A DNA stretch of 64,000 bases from Lentibacter algarum (GTDB lineage Bacteria > Pseudomonadota > Alphaproteobacteria > Rhodobacterales > Rhodobacteraceae): NCBI RefSeq assembly GCF_040580765.1, contig NZ_CP158687.1, positions 3,217,785-3,281,784 on the forward strand, in the 5' to 3' direction. Made by a program: the position numbers and the translations under genes. Positions within the stretch are counted from its first letter, which is position 1, and the number at the start of each line of letters is the position of its first letter. Positions 17,915 through 25,999 of this stretch are shown in pieces. Under the pieces are notes generated by a model. It had not been told where the DNA came from and made no database searches. It worked only from the letters and a program-made list of their open reading frames with translations.

Positions 17915-18219
17915 CTGAAACGCTCTTCCCAGTCAAAATCATCAGATGCAGACGGAATCATTGCTGGTTCGTGATCTTCAATTAATTGCTTCTTGACCTT
18001 CTGACGCTCCTGCAAAGACACACTGTCAATGAACGTGCTTAGTTCGTGATCTTTGCTCAATGCCAGTTGCTCTGATCTCATAAAGTCATCAATTAGATGA
18101 AGTAGCTGAGACGTCCTGCTGACACCTTTGTATCTGACCAGATGATCAAATGAATTAATGACGTGAATGGGCGCATTGAAGTTGATTAATTTGTATTCTT
18201 GAAGTGTTTGATTAGACAT
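17911..18219 (-). CDS. ribbon-helix-helix (CopG/Arc-like) protein
   Basis: 102 residues. The first ~50 (YKLINFNAPIHVINSFDHL, RYKGVSRTSQLLHLIDDFM) have the beta-strand/helix/helix pattern of MetJ/Arc DNA-binding proteins; the acidic C-terminal tail could bind a partner. It is the first gene of a tightly packed operon of four small genes running to 17228. Likely roles are autoregulation of the operon, an antitoxin, or a control or excision factor for element A. Confidence 0.65.
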   Translation of the reverse strand: MSNQTLQEYKLINFNAPIHVINSFDHLVRYKGVSRTSQLLHLIDDFMRSEQLALSKDHELSTFIDSVSLQERQKVKKQLIEDHEPAMIPSASDDFDWEERFR

Positions 18220-18885
18220 ATTCGTTACTGCCTCTAGACGTAGTTATTATTGATTTATTGGTTATTTGATTGATCAATTTATCTATTATTTAGCAAAATC
18301 CAGATGACTTAATGACCACCTATCCACCACCTATCCAGCTGCGCCAGATCAATCATTTGTGGTATTGTTGTTCGACACACTTCACCTTCCGAAGAGGTGA
18401 AGTGTGTCGAACAGGCTTGTGTCTACTGCCGTCTTCCACATCTCATTAGAACAACCCGTTTGATGACGGGAAAGGGCGGTTAGCCGGTCTCCTTTTATGT
18501 TCCGCTTCATCCAGCGGTATAATTGATCAGCCAATGAGACGACTTTGATCAATCATTGAAGGTTGCAGTGCAGCAGCGCCTTCATCGTAACGGAAATCTT
18601 TATTCAGCCAGTCCGTCTTTGCTGTTAGTTACCAAGAGAAATCTCGGCGGGTCCTAAACTGATATTATCTGCACTTGGCTTCATTCAAGTCGCTCAATTG
18701 CTCACCAGGTTTGACATCCTAAATGTGTGTCTTTGTCTGACGTAGTATATATACAAAATTTACGCGCTATTTGCTGTTTCACTGAATTTATTTTCACTTT
18801 TTTGAAGTTTTTTCGCACTGTCAGAACAGGGCTTAGTCATTCCCACAAATGGGCAAGCTGAATTCCATATAGCCATAAAAAACAG
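18220..18885. other. non-coding tail of element A
   Basis: About 670 A/T-rich bases with no supported ORF. It contains the tandem motif ACCTATCC twice (18318-18340), a perfect 18-bp inverted repeat (18370-18412), and a 12-mer GTCCTAAACTGA (18651-18662) that recurs at 16068-16079. Its position beside the repeat at 18917 suits accessory recombinase-binding (arm) sites, transfer or replication signals, or a small RNA; none can be chosen from sequence alone. Confidence 0.5.
18370..18412. repeat. perfect 18-bp inverted repeat (long hairpin)
   Basis: GTTCGACACACTTCACCT and its exact reverse complement are separated by seven bases. There is no T-tract directly after it, so it is not a clear terminator. 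It may be a single-strand or replication hairpin, or an RNA stem. Confidence 0.8.
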
Positions 18886-20031
18886 GTGAATTGGCATAAA
18901 GTTGCCGGGAATCAATTTCTTTTCGCTACTACAGCGCTAGTCGCAACTGCATCAGTCGCAGCTGCAGACGTAACATTCTCAGGCTACGGCCGCTTTGGTG
19001 TTAAAATGACATCAACAGACGCCGTTGCTGCTAAAGCAGCGGTTGTGGGCAAGATCACAACAGATGAAAAAACGACTCTTGATGCGTTGGACAGCACACT
19101 GACGGCCACTGCAGCAACTACAACTGCAGCAATTATTGCCACTAAGACTACAGCTCTGAAGGCAGCCCAAGACGCAGTAGACAATGCAAATGCTGCAGGT
19201 GTTGCACCAACAACGGCAGAAAAAAACGACCTTGCATTCCGCGCTGCTGATCTTGCTGCTGCACAGGGCACAGCTGCTACAGACGCTGTTGCTAAGAAAA
19301 CATCAACTGACATCACATCACGTATGCAGATTGACGTTAAAGCTTCTGTTGAGACCGACAGCGGCATTACGCTTGCCGCACTTACACGCTTCCGTTCATC
19401 CGATGGCGCTGCAGGTGTTGGCTTCAACGCACCGACATTTACAATGTCAACAGGTGGTCTGACACTCGTTGTTGGTAACAACTACGGTCAAATGTACAAC
19501 GGTACTATGAGTGCAAACAACGTTGGCCTTACAGGTCTTGGCTTTAAAGCTGATGTCTTCACTGGCTTTGATGAGCGCTCATCAACCGGTGCTGGTCCAC
19601 AAGGCGCCGATGTGAACTACACAATGGGTAACCTTTCAATGGGTGTTTCACACTCTAAAGGTACTGGAAACACACAAGCTTCTATCGGTTACTCAGCTGG
19701 TGCACTGACGCTTGGTGCATCGATGCAAGACGGTAAAGCAAAAGCTGATGACTACGCGACTGCTGGTGTTGGTTATGCTTTCGAAAACGGTAGCGTTAAC
19801 CTTGCATACGGCGACAACAATGGCACCAAAACAACTGTTCTTGGTGGTACTTACAGCGTTGCTGCAGCAACATCGCTCACAGCGTTTGTTAGAGACGAAA
19901 ACACGGCTGGCGTGAAGAACGTATACGGCATTGGTGTTTCACACGATCTCGGTGGTGCAACTCTGAAAGCTGGTTACGTTGATAACGCAGAAGGTTCAGT
20001 TGCTGACTTCGGTATCGTATTCAACTTCTAA
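18886..20031 (+). CDS. outer-membrane porin, array copy 2 (promoterless, native start missing)
   Basis: The body matches porin 1 outside residues ~39-134 of copy 1 and ends in the same IVFNF. The normal RBS and MKKI leader are absent: left of the shared repeat the sequence belongs to element A. The frame happens to stay open back to a GTG at 18886, giving MNWHKVAGNQFLFATTALV. That would still look like a signal peptide but has no recognisable RBS. It is best read as a stored, silent copy that is expressed if element A is excised. It carries its own terminator. Confidence 0.85.
   Translation: MNWHKVAGNQFLFATTALVATASVAAADVTFSGYGRFGVKMTSTDAVAAKAAVVGKITTDEKTTLDALDSTLTATAATTTAAIIATKTTALKAAQDAVDNANAAGVAPTTAEKNDLAFRAADLAAAQGTAATDAVAKKTSTDITSRMQIDVKASVETDSGITLAALTRFRSSDGAAGVGFNAPTFTMSTGGLTLVVGNNYGQMYNGTMSANNVGLTGLGFKADVFTGFDERSSTGAGPQGADVNYTMGNLSMGVSHSKGTGNTQASIGYSAGALTLGASMQDGKAKADDYATAGVGYAFENGSVNLAYGDNNGTKTTVLGGTYSVAAATSLTAFVRDENTAGVKNVYGIGVSHDLGGATLKAGYVDNAEGSVADFGIVFNF
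18917..18978 (+). repeat. porin-array repeat, copy 2 (junction of elements A and B)
   Basis: 62 bp identical to 12220-12281. The left neighbour (GCCGGGAATCAA) is unlike either other copy; on the right it enters the porin 2 body. It is the proposed site joining element A to element B. Confidence 0.75.
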
Positions 20032-20054
20032 TCTCTAGTAGATTTGAGTTACGG

Positions 20055-20081
20055 AAAGAGCGGGCTTCGGCTCGCTCTTTT
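20055..20081 (+). terminator. terminator of porin 2
   Basis: The same AAAGAGCGGGC-TTCG-GCTCGCTCTTT hairpin as after porins 1 and 3, followed by TCTTTT. The bases around it differ from the other two copies. Confidence 0.9.
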
Positions 20082-20228
20082 CTTTTGTGCGACTGCGATA
20101 TTGCTCAGTGTACGCTGTGAGAATCGCATTAACAGTTGAGTAACGCTTGTGGCGAGACTGTGGCACGATGGTAGTATGTTCTGAGACTGCTATCACTGCT
20201 GTCTGCGTGGCGTATTTGACTGGTATGT

Positions 20229-20423
20229 TCACTGCATCGCTGTAGACTGCTTTGGTGGATGAGTGCTGCAGCTGCGATAGGCTATTTCCGTTCTCAACAA
20301 CAAAATGCTCTTGCGACAGCTGCGCAGTTGAACTGCAAGGCAGGGTTGACGCTTTAACCATTGTAGGTGCTTGAGCTCACGCTGCAGCCGACGGTTTAGA
20401 CTGTGCTGTGATAGTGTGGGCAT
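20229..20423 (-). CDS. possible small protein coupled to the short recombinase
   Basis: A 64-residue Arg/Leu-rich ORF (RRLQRELKHLQWLKRQ). Its ATG overlaps the stop of the short recombinase (TAATG), which is the main reason to list it. A second, overlapping ORF on the same strand (20035-20361, 108 residues, Ser/Thr-rich) runs through the porin terminator and is less likely. No family is recognised for either. Confidence 0.25.
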   Translation of the reverse strand: MPTLSQHSLNRRLQRELKHLQWLKRQPCLAVQLRSCRKSILLLRTEIAYRSCSTHPPKQSTAMQ

Positions 20424-20989
20424 TATATCAACTCTACAGCTTGAGCTAACTGTGCATCGTTAACGTCAATGTAACGTTGTGTGGTGCTGATGTGCTGATG
20501 ACCTGCAAGTGCTGCTAACAAGCGTACATTGATTCCCGTGTTGGCTAACTTGGTGATGAAGGTTCTGCGTCCACTGTGGCTGCTGGCTCCATTGAGTCCA
20601 AAGGCAGAGTATATGTTTAGAAACAGCTGGCACATGGTGTTGGCTGAGAAGCTGCTGTGCTGCTGTGTGAGGAACAGGGGTGCAACAGCTGTGCGATCAG
20701 CTACACATGCGTGATACTGTGTTAACACACGCTTGAGCTTGTTGCTCACATAAATGGCTCTGGTATTGCCGCCTTTGGTCTGTGTGCCTGTGATGTTGAA
20801 CTGACTGCGCACTACACCAGTATGATCATACACATCACCAACCGTTAGTGCTGCTATCTCCATGGCACGTAGTCCTGCAAGAAAGCTCATGTGTATGATG
20901 GTCTGATCTCGCAGTGTGTGTTTGCGTGAACTGCAGAATGCAATCACTTGTCTGTACTGTGTGTCTGTGAGTGTAAGGGCCTGTTTCAT
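20423..20989 (-). CDS. short tyrosine recombinase, catalytic domain only (element B)
   Basis: 188 residues with Arg in GLRAMEIAAL, HxxR in HSGRRTFI, His in LAGHQHIS and Tyr in TQRYIDV; there is no core-binding domain. It is related to the 199-residue recombinase of element A. Both share the SSHSGRRTFIT block, and both sit just downstream of their porin (or porin plus long integrase) on the minus strand. It probably acts together with, or opposes, the long recombinase. Confidence 0.88.
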   Translation of the reverse strand: MKQALTLTDTQYRQVIAFCSSRKHTLRDQTIIHMSFLAGLRAMEIAALTVGDVYDHTGVVRSQFNITGTQTKGGNTRAIYVSNKLKRVLTQYHACVADRTAVAPLFLTQQHSSFSANTMCQLFLNIYSAFGLNGASSHSGRRTFITKLANTGINVRLLAALAGHQHISTTQRYIDVNDAQLAQAVELI

Positions 20990-21633
20990 ATGCGTATCTC
21001 TCAGCTTACGTGTACTAAAAGCATACAGTCTGAGAATACTGGTGGGCGACCGAATATGTGATCGACTGTGAGTTCAATGATCACAGTGGGTTAGGGGAAT
21101 ATGTCAGCATATACTTATTATGTGAGAATTGATCTGCTGAGCATAAATTGCTGAGAAACTGCACTCAGTTTTTTTACGGCGGTGACGCAGAGTGGATAAA
21201 TAACTGTGTAAGGCAAAACAGGCATTTTTTTCGATTTAGGGTAGGCACTGCACAACGCAACTGCACCAGCATTTAGGCACACAAGGCAAATACAAACTGG
21301 ATTAAGGTTAGCACGCCGACTGAGATAGTGCTGCAAGTCCGTTCTGATGTGAGACGGTGAGCAATGTAGTGCCAGTTATACGCTTCAATCAACTACCCCA
21401 TCCTTGTAGGTGGGATGCTTTAAGTGGCGAAGGTATAAATGTTCAACCGGCCTGCTGCTTTGATTGTCGTAATAGTGTGGTGAATGAAGCTGCTGACGTG
21501 TGAGCGTTGGTGAGCTTCGCAAGTGAGATGGATGACAACCTCGTAATGAGTTCCATCAATGTGTAAGGTGGCCTGTCTGTATGGGTCTTACATGTGCGTG
21601 TGATATGCTTGTAATAGAGATGATAGCAAAACC
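20990..21633. other. non-coding stretch of element B left of the IS
   Basis: About 640 bases without a supported ORF. A bulged hairpin at 21397-21414 (CCCA-T-CCT / AGG-TGGG) after TCAACTACC resembles the ends of IS200/IS605-type elements and may be a relic. Nothing else is recognised. Confidence 0.4.
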
Positions 21634-21704
21634 GGTAATCCCCCCGCAAATTAGTGGTGTTCAACAGTAGAATTTTCTCGGCATGATATCTGAGGAGATT
21701 TTTG

Positions 21705-21971
21705 ATGAAGAACGGACGATTTAGCGACGCGCAGATCATGGGTATTTTGAAGCAAGCGGAGAGCGGTGTGCCTGTCTCTGAGCTGTGCCGTGAACATGGG
21801 ATGAGCAGTGCGAGTTTTTACAAATGGCGTGCGAAGTTCGGCGGCATGGATGCTTCGATGGTATCGCAAATGAAGGCGATGGAGGCTGAGAACCGTCGTC
21901 TGAAGCGGATGTATGCTGAGATGAGCATGCAGAATGATCTGCTGAAGGAAGCCCTTGAAAAAAAGCGGTAA
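21705..21971 (+). CDS. IS3-family transposase OrfA
   Basis: 88 residues with a helix-turn-helix ([35 protein letters not shown]) and a C-terminal leucine-zipper-like helix. The ATG at 21705 follows GAGGAG; a TTG lies one codon before. Near its end the heptamer A AAA AAG (21959-21965) is a classic -1 slippery site. After slipping, the frame is open into orfB, so an OrfAB fusion transposase is expected. Confidence 0.92.
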   Translation: MKNGRFSDAQIMGILKQAESGVPVSELCREHGMSSASFYKWRAKFGGMDASMVSQMKAMEAENRRLKRMYAEMSMQNDLLKEALEKKR

Positions 21972-21991
21972 GGCCGTCTCAGCGACGCGAG

Positions 21992-22792
21992 ATGGCCGTA
22001 AACGCGGTGAGAACGAAACAGGTCAGCATCGCGCTGGCGTGCCGCGCCTTTGAGATCAGCGAAACGTGCTATCGTTATGAGCGCAAGTTTGACGATGAGA
22101 ATGCTGAGATCGCGGATTGGTTGGTACGCCTGACGGCCAATCGCAAGACGTGGGGCTTTGGGTTGTGTTTTTTGTATCTACGCAACGTCAAAGGCTATGA
22201 ATGGAACCACAAGCGCGTGTACCGGATCTACTGCGAGTTGGAGCTGAACCTGCGTATCAGGCCGCGTAAGCGGCTGAAACGGCCCAAGCCGGATGAACTG
22301 GCAGTGCCGGAAGCCCCCAACCACACATGGTCGATGGACTTTATGCAGGATCAGCTGGCGGATGGGCGAAAGTTCCGGACCCTCAATGTGTTGGATGATT
22401 ACAACCGAGAGGGCCTGGGCATTGAAGTGGACTTCTCGCTACCCGCCGTGCGTGTTGTGCGCAGCCTGAACCAGATCATCGAATGGCGCGGCGCGCCGGA
22501 GGTAATCCGCGTTGATAACGGCCCAGAATATGTCAGTGGGCTGCTGAAATCATGGGCTGAGACGCGTGGCATTCACATTGAATACATCCAGCCAGGAAAG
22601 CCGCAACAGAACGCCTACATCGAGCGCTACAATCGCACGGTGCGCCACGAATGGCTGGATCAGAACATCTTTGAAACTATCGAGGAGGCCCAAGAACAAG
22701 CAACCGAATGGCTCTGGACTTACAACAACGACCGGCCCAACATGGCCATCGGCGGCATCACACCCGCTATGAAACTGAAAATCGCCGCGTAG
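21992..22792 (+). CDS. IS3-family transposase OrfB (DDE integrase core)
   Basis: 266 residues from its own ATG, or longer as an OrfAB frameshift fusion. The retroviral-type integrase core has Asp in [10 protein letters not shown], Asp in RVDNGPEYV, and Glu in [11 protein letters not shown], the DDE triad with IS407-group wording. It lies in the -1 frame relative to orfA. Apparently intact. Confidence 0.93.
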   Translation: MAVNAVRTKQVSIALACRAFEISETCYRYERKFDDENAEIADWLVRLTANRKTWGFGLCFLYLRNVKGYEWNHKRVYRIYCELELNLRIRPRKRLKRPKPDELAVPEAPNHTWSMDFMQDQLADGRKFRTLNVLDDYNREGLGIEVDFSLPAVRVVRSLNQIIEWRGAPEVIRVDNGPEYVSGLLKSWAETRGIHIEYIQPGKPQQNAYIERYNRTVRHEWLDQNIFETIEEAQEQATEWLWTYNNDRPNMAIGGITPAMKLKIAA

Positions 22793-22830
22793 TTCTACAG
22801 GCGGACCCCATTAAAAATGGGGGGATTACC

Positions 22831-23132
22831 AACCTGCTCTTCCAATTTGGTTAAGTAATACAGACTAACACAGCGACGCGAATGCGTGAGTGTTTTGATC
22901 AGCGCCTTAAGGGGCGTTGATCTAACTGCTCTGCGAATGAGTTTAGATTATAGCTGATAGATCATTAACAACACATGAATACATCACCAAGCAAAGCGAG
23001 CTGAGTGTAAACGAAGTGAGATGTGTGAAGGTGATACACAGACACGAAGTGGATGTGTTGAAGCAATTGATAATCATGTAAGCACACAGCAACTGACTGC
23101 GTTGATAAATACATCACACGAGGAGATATGTG
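22831..23132. other. non-coding stretch right of the IS
   Basis: About 300 bases between the IS and the next gene. Short partial repeats of the type GCGACGCGAATGCGTGAG are seen, but no ORF, terminator or promoter that I can defend. The RBS GAGGAG of the next gene is at its right end. Confidence 0.4.
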
Positions 23133-23465
23133 ATGGGATTACAGATATTGCAGGAAATAAGAGATCAACTAAAGCAATGCCGAGCTGTGAGCAGTGAACG
23201 TGAGTTCTGCGAGCAATGGCTTGGCAAGAGCGAGTGTTATATGCGCACTTTAAAGTATGGCGATCTGACACCAAGTGCTGATGCTCTAATGACCTGTGCA
23301 AGCAAGCTGCATTGGTACTCACGTGAACTTGGCAACAGCACACATTCACATCATGTGCATTGGGCTGAGGTGTTTGAGCGCTTGCGTGAGCGGTGCGTGA
23401 ACACAGTTGAACTGCAAGCACAGCATAACTGGCAGAGCAGATCAAAAGGGTCTGCAGCTCAATGA
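23133..23465 (+). CDS. small DUF6626-like protein of element B
   Basis: 110 residues, cytosolic. The N-terminal 60 (LQILQEIRDQLKQCRAVSSE, FCEQWLGKSECYMRTLKYGD, LTPSADALMTCASKL) read like the small alphaproteobacterial DUF6626-type proteins with a degenerate helix-turn-helix. GAGGAG sits seven bases before the ATG at 23133. It is first of four collinear small genes. A regulatory role is a guess. Confidence 0.55.
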   Translation: MGLQILQEIRDQLKQCRAVSSEREFCEQWLGKSECYMRTLKYGDLTPSADALMTCASKLHWYSRELGNSTHSHHVHWAEVFERLRERCVNTVELQAQHNWQSRSKGSAAQ

Positions 23466-23547
23466 TTTATCTGCGCAGGAATCTTGTGGTGGAGTACTTA
23501 TCAAAGGGGGGTGGTGATTTAGCAACCCCAGCTGCAGGTATGAGCCA

Positions 23548-23841
23548 ATGACTGCTATCACAGACATACAGCGCTCATTGAATGCTATACGTGCTATAGA
23601 GCGAGGAAGCAGTGTTGATGTGAGACTTGCAGCACTGGCACTGATAACGGCTACAAGTGCTGATATTGCCAAAGAACTGCGTGGGGCAGAGCCAAAGCCA
23701 AAACGCAAACAAGCAGCAGCTCCAACAGCAAATAAGGCTCCAAAGCCAGCTTTAACTGTACAACCGCCACAACCACAAACACCAGCTGTGCGAGAGCCGC
23801 GTCCATTTACAGAGCCAGAGTTAGTCCAAAAGAGAGACTAA
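23548..23841 (+). CDS. small uncharacterised protein with Pro/Ala-rich tail
   Basis: 97 residues. The N-terminal half is a short helix pair (SLNAIRAIERGSSVDVRLAA); the C-terminal half is a low-complexity basic Pro/Ala/Lys tract (KPKRKQAAAPTANKAPKPAL). That is the look of a small DNA- or nucleoid-associated adaptor, but no family is recognised. It lies between the DUF6626-like gene and the 119-residue gene, all on the plus strand. Confidence 0.5.
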   Translation: MTAITDIQRSLNAIRAIERGSSVDVRLAALALITATSADIAKELRGAEPKPKRKQAAAPTANKAPKPALTVQPPQPQTPAVREPRPFTEPELVQKRD

Positions 23842-23907
23842 AGTCTTGACATAACTGTGAGTGCTTTTAACCTTTGTAAGTATCATTGTGAAACAAAGGA
23901 GACAGCA

Positions 23908-24267
23908 ATGCCAACGCTTGACGAACTACTTAAGAAGTACAACATCGATGCAACTGTAAACCCACAGAGCGGTCCACGTGCAAAGCTACTGTCACAAGCC
24001 AATCGTATGCTTGAACAACTGAGCAAATATAAGACTGAGCAAGAGCTTGATGGTGTGACAACGCAATACTGGTGGGCACCACAAAGTGTTGATGGCAAGC
24101 GTAGAGTATCAGCACGTTACAGTGGCAAGGTGGTTGAGGGTATGGCTGTATATGCAGACAACACACTTGAGGCTGTCAAAGCTGCTGTCGACACGTTCCG
24201 CAAGCTGGTTGAGGAAAGTGACGATGCGACTTGGGCACACGAAGAAGAGCGCCGCAAAAAAAAGTAA
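23908..24267 (+). CDS. small uncharacterised protein of element B (119 residues)
   Basis: The start at ATG 23908 is supported by AAAGGAGA eight bases upstream; the longer frame from 23857 is unlikely. The N-terminal helices (MPTLDELLKKYNID, QANRMLEQLSKYKTEQEL) precede a beta-rich middle (TQYWWAPQSVDGKRRVSARY) and a basic Lys-rich end. The middle recalls small DNA-binding modules of phage proteins. No assignment. Confidence 0.6.
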   Translation: MPTLDELLKKYNIDATVNPQSGPRAKLLSQANRMLEQLSKYKTEQELDGVTTQYWWAPQSVDGKRRVSARYSGKVVEGMAVYADNTLEAVKAAVDTFRKLVEESDDATWAHEEERRKKK

Positions 24268-24284
24268 TAAGACGTGTTATTAGA

Positions 24285-24707
24285 ATGTATGAGCAAGTGA
24301 ACACTGGGCCGCTTTATGACGAAGTGGTCCAGTGGATGAGTACCTTTAGATCACTAACAGCACGTATGGGTGGGGCAAGGCACAGCACACAAGTCAAGTT
24401 GGACCGTACGCTTGAACGACTGGGGGAGCGTATAGATGAGCGCTTGAACGAGCTAAGCGATCCAGAACTAACAGCACTGGACTGCTGGCAAGATGGCATA
24501 CTGCCTGGCATATATGAGATGGATAGAGAAGCGCTGATGGAGCAACCATACTGCAGCATACGCAAGATAATGCGGTGGGATGAAGAGTATGATGTGGCAG
24601 AGCGGCGTGAACAACTGAGCGAGCAAGACAAAACACCTGAGCACGTAGGCTCCAAAGGTAGTGAGCAGCTGCGCAAGTTCCTTGATAGCTTCAACGACGA
24701 CCTATAA
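24285..24707 (+). CDS. small uncharacterised acidic protein of element B (140 residues)
   Basis: A helical, acidic protein (TLERLGERIDERLNELSD, RWDEEYDVAERREQLSEQD) with no signal peptide. ATG 24285 lies 18 bases after the preceding stop; the frame also opens within the previous gene at 24231. It is the last of four collinear small genes and faces the long recombinase. No family is recognised. Confidence 0.55.
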   Translation: MYEQVNTGPLYDEVVQWMSTFRSLTARMGGARHSTQVKLDRTLERLGERIDERLNELSDPELTALDCWQDGILPGIYEMDREALMEQPYCSIRKIMRWDEEYDVAERREQLSEQDKTPEHVGSKGSEQLRKFLDSFNDDL

Positions 24708-24860
24708 GCGCACATACGGCACCATCTTTGTATCTATGCACCAAGCACTGCTCAACGCATCATTGATGCGTGTATGCGTGTTTTAAGCGGTATATCCACA
24801 GATAATACGTGTTTGAGTTTGTGTTTGCAGAAGTGACAGACAGGCATAGTGATGCTGGTA

Positions 24861-25814
24861 TCAAATACTATTGCGAGCAACAACAGCACTCATCAGCTCA
24901 GTGTGCTCGTGCAGTCTATTAGGTTCAAGATGTGCGTAACGCTGTGTCATCTGCAAGCTGCTGTGTCCAAGCAGCGTCTGTACTTCATACAAGCTCACAC
25001 CATTGTTGATCAGTGTACTGGCATAGGTGTGACGTAAATCGTGTATGCGCAAGTCTTCAAGCTCAGCCAAGTCACGTGCCACAAACCAAGCAGCATAGAA
25101 GCTTTGATAGGCAGTTTGAGTGCGAGGATTTGTAAACACATAGCACTCTTGTGTTGTTGGCAGGTTCAACTGTTCAGCTCGTGTGCGCACATCAAACAAT
25201 ACACCCATAGCTGCAGCACTGAGCACGATGCGGCGTGAGCGTCCATTCTTGCTGCGTGGCACAGTCCAAACACGCTTGTGCAAGTCAATGTCACGCCAAC
25301 GTGCAAGTCTTGCTTCGCCTTTGCGAGCACCAGTGAGCAACAACAGCTGTACGAACAGATACAAGAAAGGATGGCGATTGGCACGGCAAGCTCTGATCAA
25401 GCGCTCTATCTCAGGCTCACTTAGAAAGCGCTGTGTATAGTCGCCAACGCTCAAGCGTTTGATGTTCTGCTGATATGGGTTGGCACTGTCTATATGTCCC
25501 CAGTGCCGTGCCAAGTTCAGCATTCTGTTCATAAGATAGATGTGCTTGTTGATGGTGCTGTTCTGGTACCCTCGCAACACCTGCTCACGCACCCAAACGT
25601 CAAGCACAGGGTTGGTGAGATCAGCTAACAAGTACGATCCAAGCTGTGTGCGTAGATGAGTGTTATAGATGCTCCAGTCGTGATGAGACTGTCGCTTACT
25701 GACTTTTGCGTGTGGGAAGTAATGCTCATCAAAGAACAGATTAAGCGTTAAGTGCTGTACGTTGCTACGATGCTTGTATTTGTGGTTTAGGCTGTGATTG
25801 AGGAATGAAAACAC
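24861..25814 (-). CDS. tyrosine recombinase/integrase, long form (element B)
   Basis: ~317 residues, homologous along its length to the element A long recombinase (shared TINKHI.LMN, RFLSE.EI, LLLLTGAR.GEA.. blocks). Catalytic Arg is in LTGARKGEA, HxxR in HDLRHTYAST, His in LLGHSSLQ and Tyr in TQRYAHL. I chose GTG 25814, which has GGAG six bases upstream; the frame opens to 25853. Its 5' end lies ~130 bp from repeat copy 3, the usual place for an integrase beside its own attachment site. Confidence 0.9.
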   Translation of the reverse strand: MFSFLNHSLNHKYKHRSNVQHLTLNLFFDEHYFPHAKVSKRQSHHDWSIYNTHLRTQLGSYLLADLTNPVLDVWVREQVLRGYQNSTINKHIYLMNRMLNLARHWGHIDSANPYQQNIKRLSVGDYTQRFLSEPEIERLIRACRANRHPFLYLFVQLLLLTGARKGEARLARWRDIDLHKRVWTVPRSKNGRSRRIVLSAAAMGVLFDVRTRAEQLNLPTTQECYVFTNPRTQTAYQSFYAAWFVARDLAELEDLRIHDLRHTYASTLINNGVSLYEVQTLLGHSSLQMTQRYAHLEPNRLHEHTELMSAVVARNSI

Positions 25815-25940
25815 GATTAGCTCCAGTATTGTAGAGCCAAACAGTATTGTCACTTGAGCACGTGGACGAGAGCCAAACTATCGCCAAGCTGTCGTTGTAT
25901 GCAGACATCGACTGTGGCTCTTTGTAAGAATAAGGTCGTG

Positions 25941-25999
25941 TTTTCGCTACTACAGCGCTAGTCGCAACTGCATCAGTCGCAGCTGCAGACGTAACATTC
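25941..25999 (+). repeat. porin-array repeat, copy 3 (proposed right attachment site)
   Basis: 59 bp identical to 12223-12281. On the left it joins element B DNA (AAGGTCGTG); on the right it enters the porin 3 body and then ordinary chromosome. Confidence 0.75.

Larger units (their letters stand above)
12220..18916. mobile_element. proposed porin-carrying integrative element A
   Basis: A ~6.7-kb unit bounded by direct copies of the 62-bp repeat. It contains the body of porin 1, a long and a short tyrosine recombinase, a 246-residue unknown protein, a 305-residue unknown protein, and a four-gene operon led by a ribbon-helix-helix protein. It also holds a non-coding tail with a long hairpin. 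No conjugation, capsid or replication gene is recognised. If excised by recombination between the repeats, it would form a circle and place porin 2 behind the host promoter. Boundaries assume one repeat copy per element; the exact crossover lies somewhere in the repeat. Confidence 0.65.
21634..22830 (+). mobile_element. IS3-family insertion sequence (IS407-like), 1197 bp
   Basis: The terminal inverted repeats start GGTAATCCCCCC at both ends (21634 inward; 22830 inward on the other strand) with further matches such as TGTAGAA inside. A four-base duplication AACC flanks it (21630-21633 and 22831-22834), as expected for the IS407 group. It carries orfA and orfB with a frameshift signal. It looks intact and inserted inside element B, so it is younger than that element. 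Confidence 0.9.
18917..25940. mobile_element. proposed porin-carrying integrative element B
   Basis: A ~7.0-kb unit, ~5.8 kb without the inserted IS. It holds the body of porin 2, a short and a long tyrosine recombinase (both on the minus strand, at opposite ends), and four small genes of unknown function. It lies between repeat copies 2 and 3. Compared with element A, the cargo is different and the recombinases are rearranged but related. No transfer or replication gene is recognised. Confidence 0.6.

Noticed and set aside
20035..20361. 108-codon minus-strand ORF after porin 2
   Set aside because: It is read through the porin terminator, is low-complexity Ser/Thr-rich, and overlaps a better-placed short ORF.
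12220..25999. Simple tandem gene duplication as the origin of the porin array
   Set aside because: Duplication would repeat the upstream leader and promoter. Instead all three left flanks are unrelated and recombinase genes lie between the copies. It is not fully excluded.
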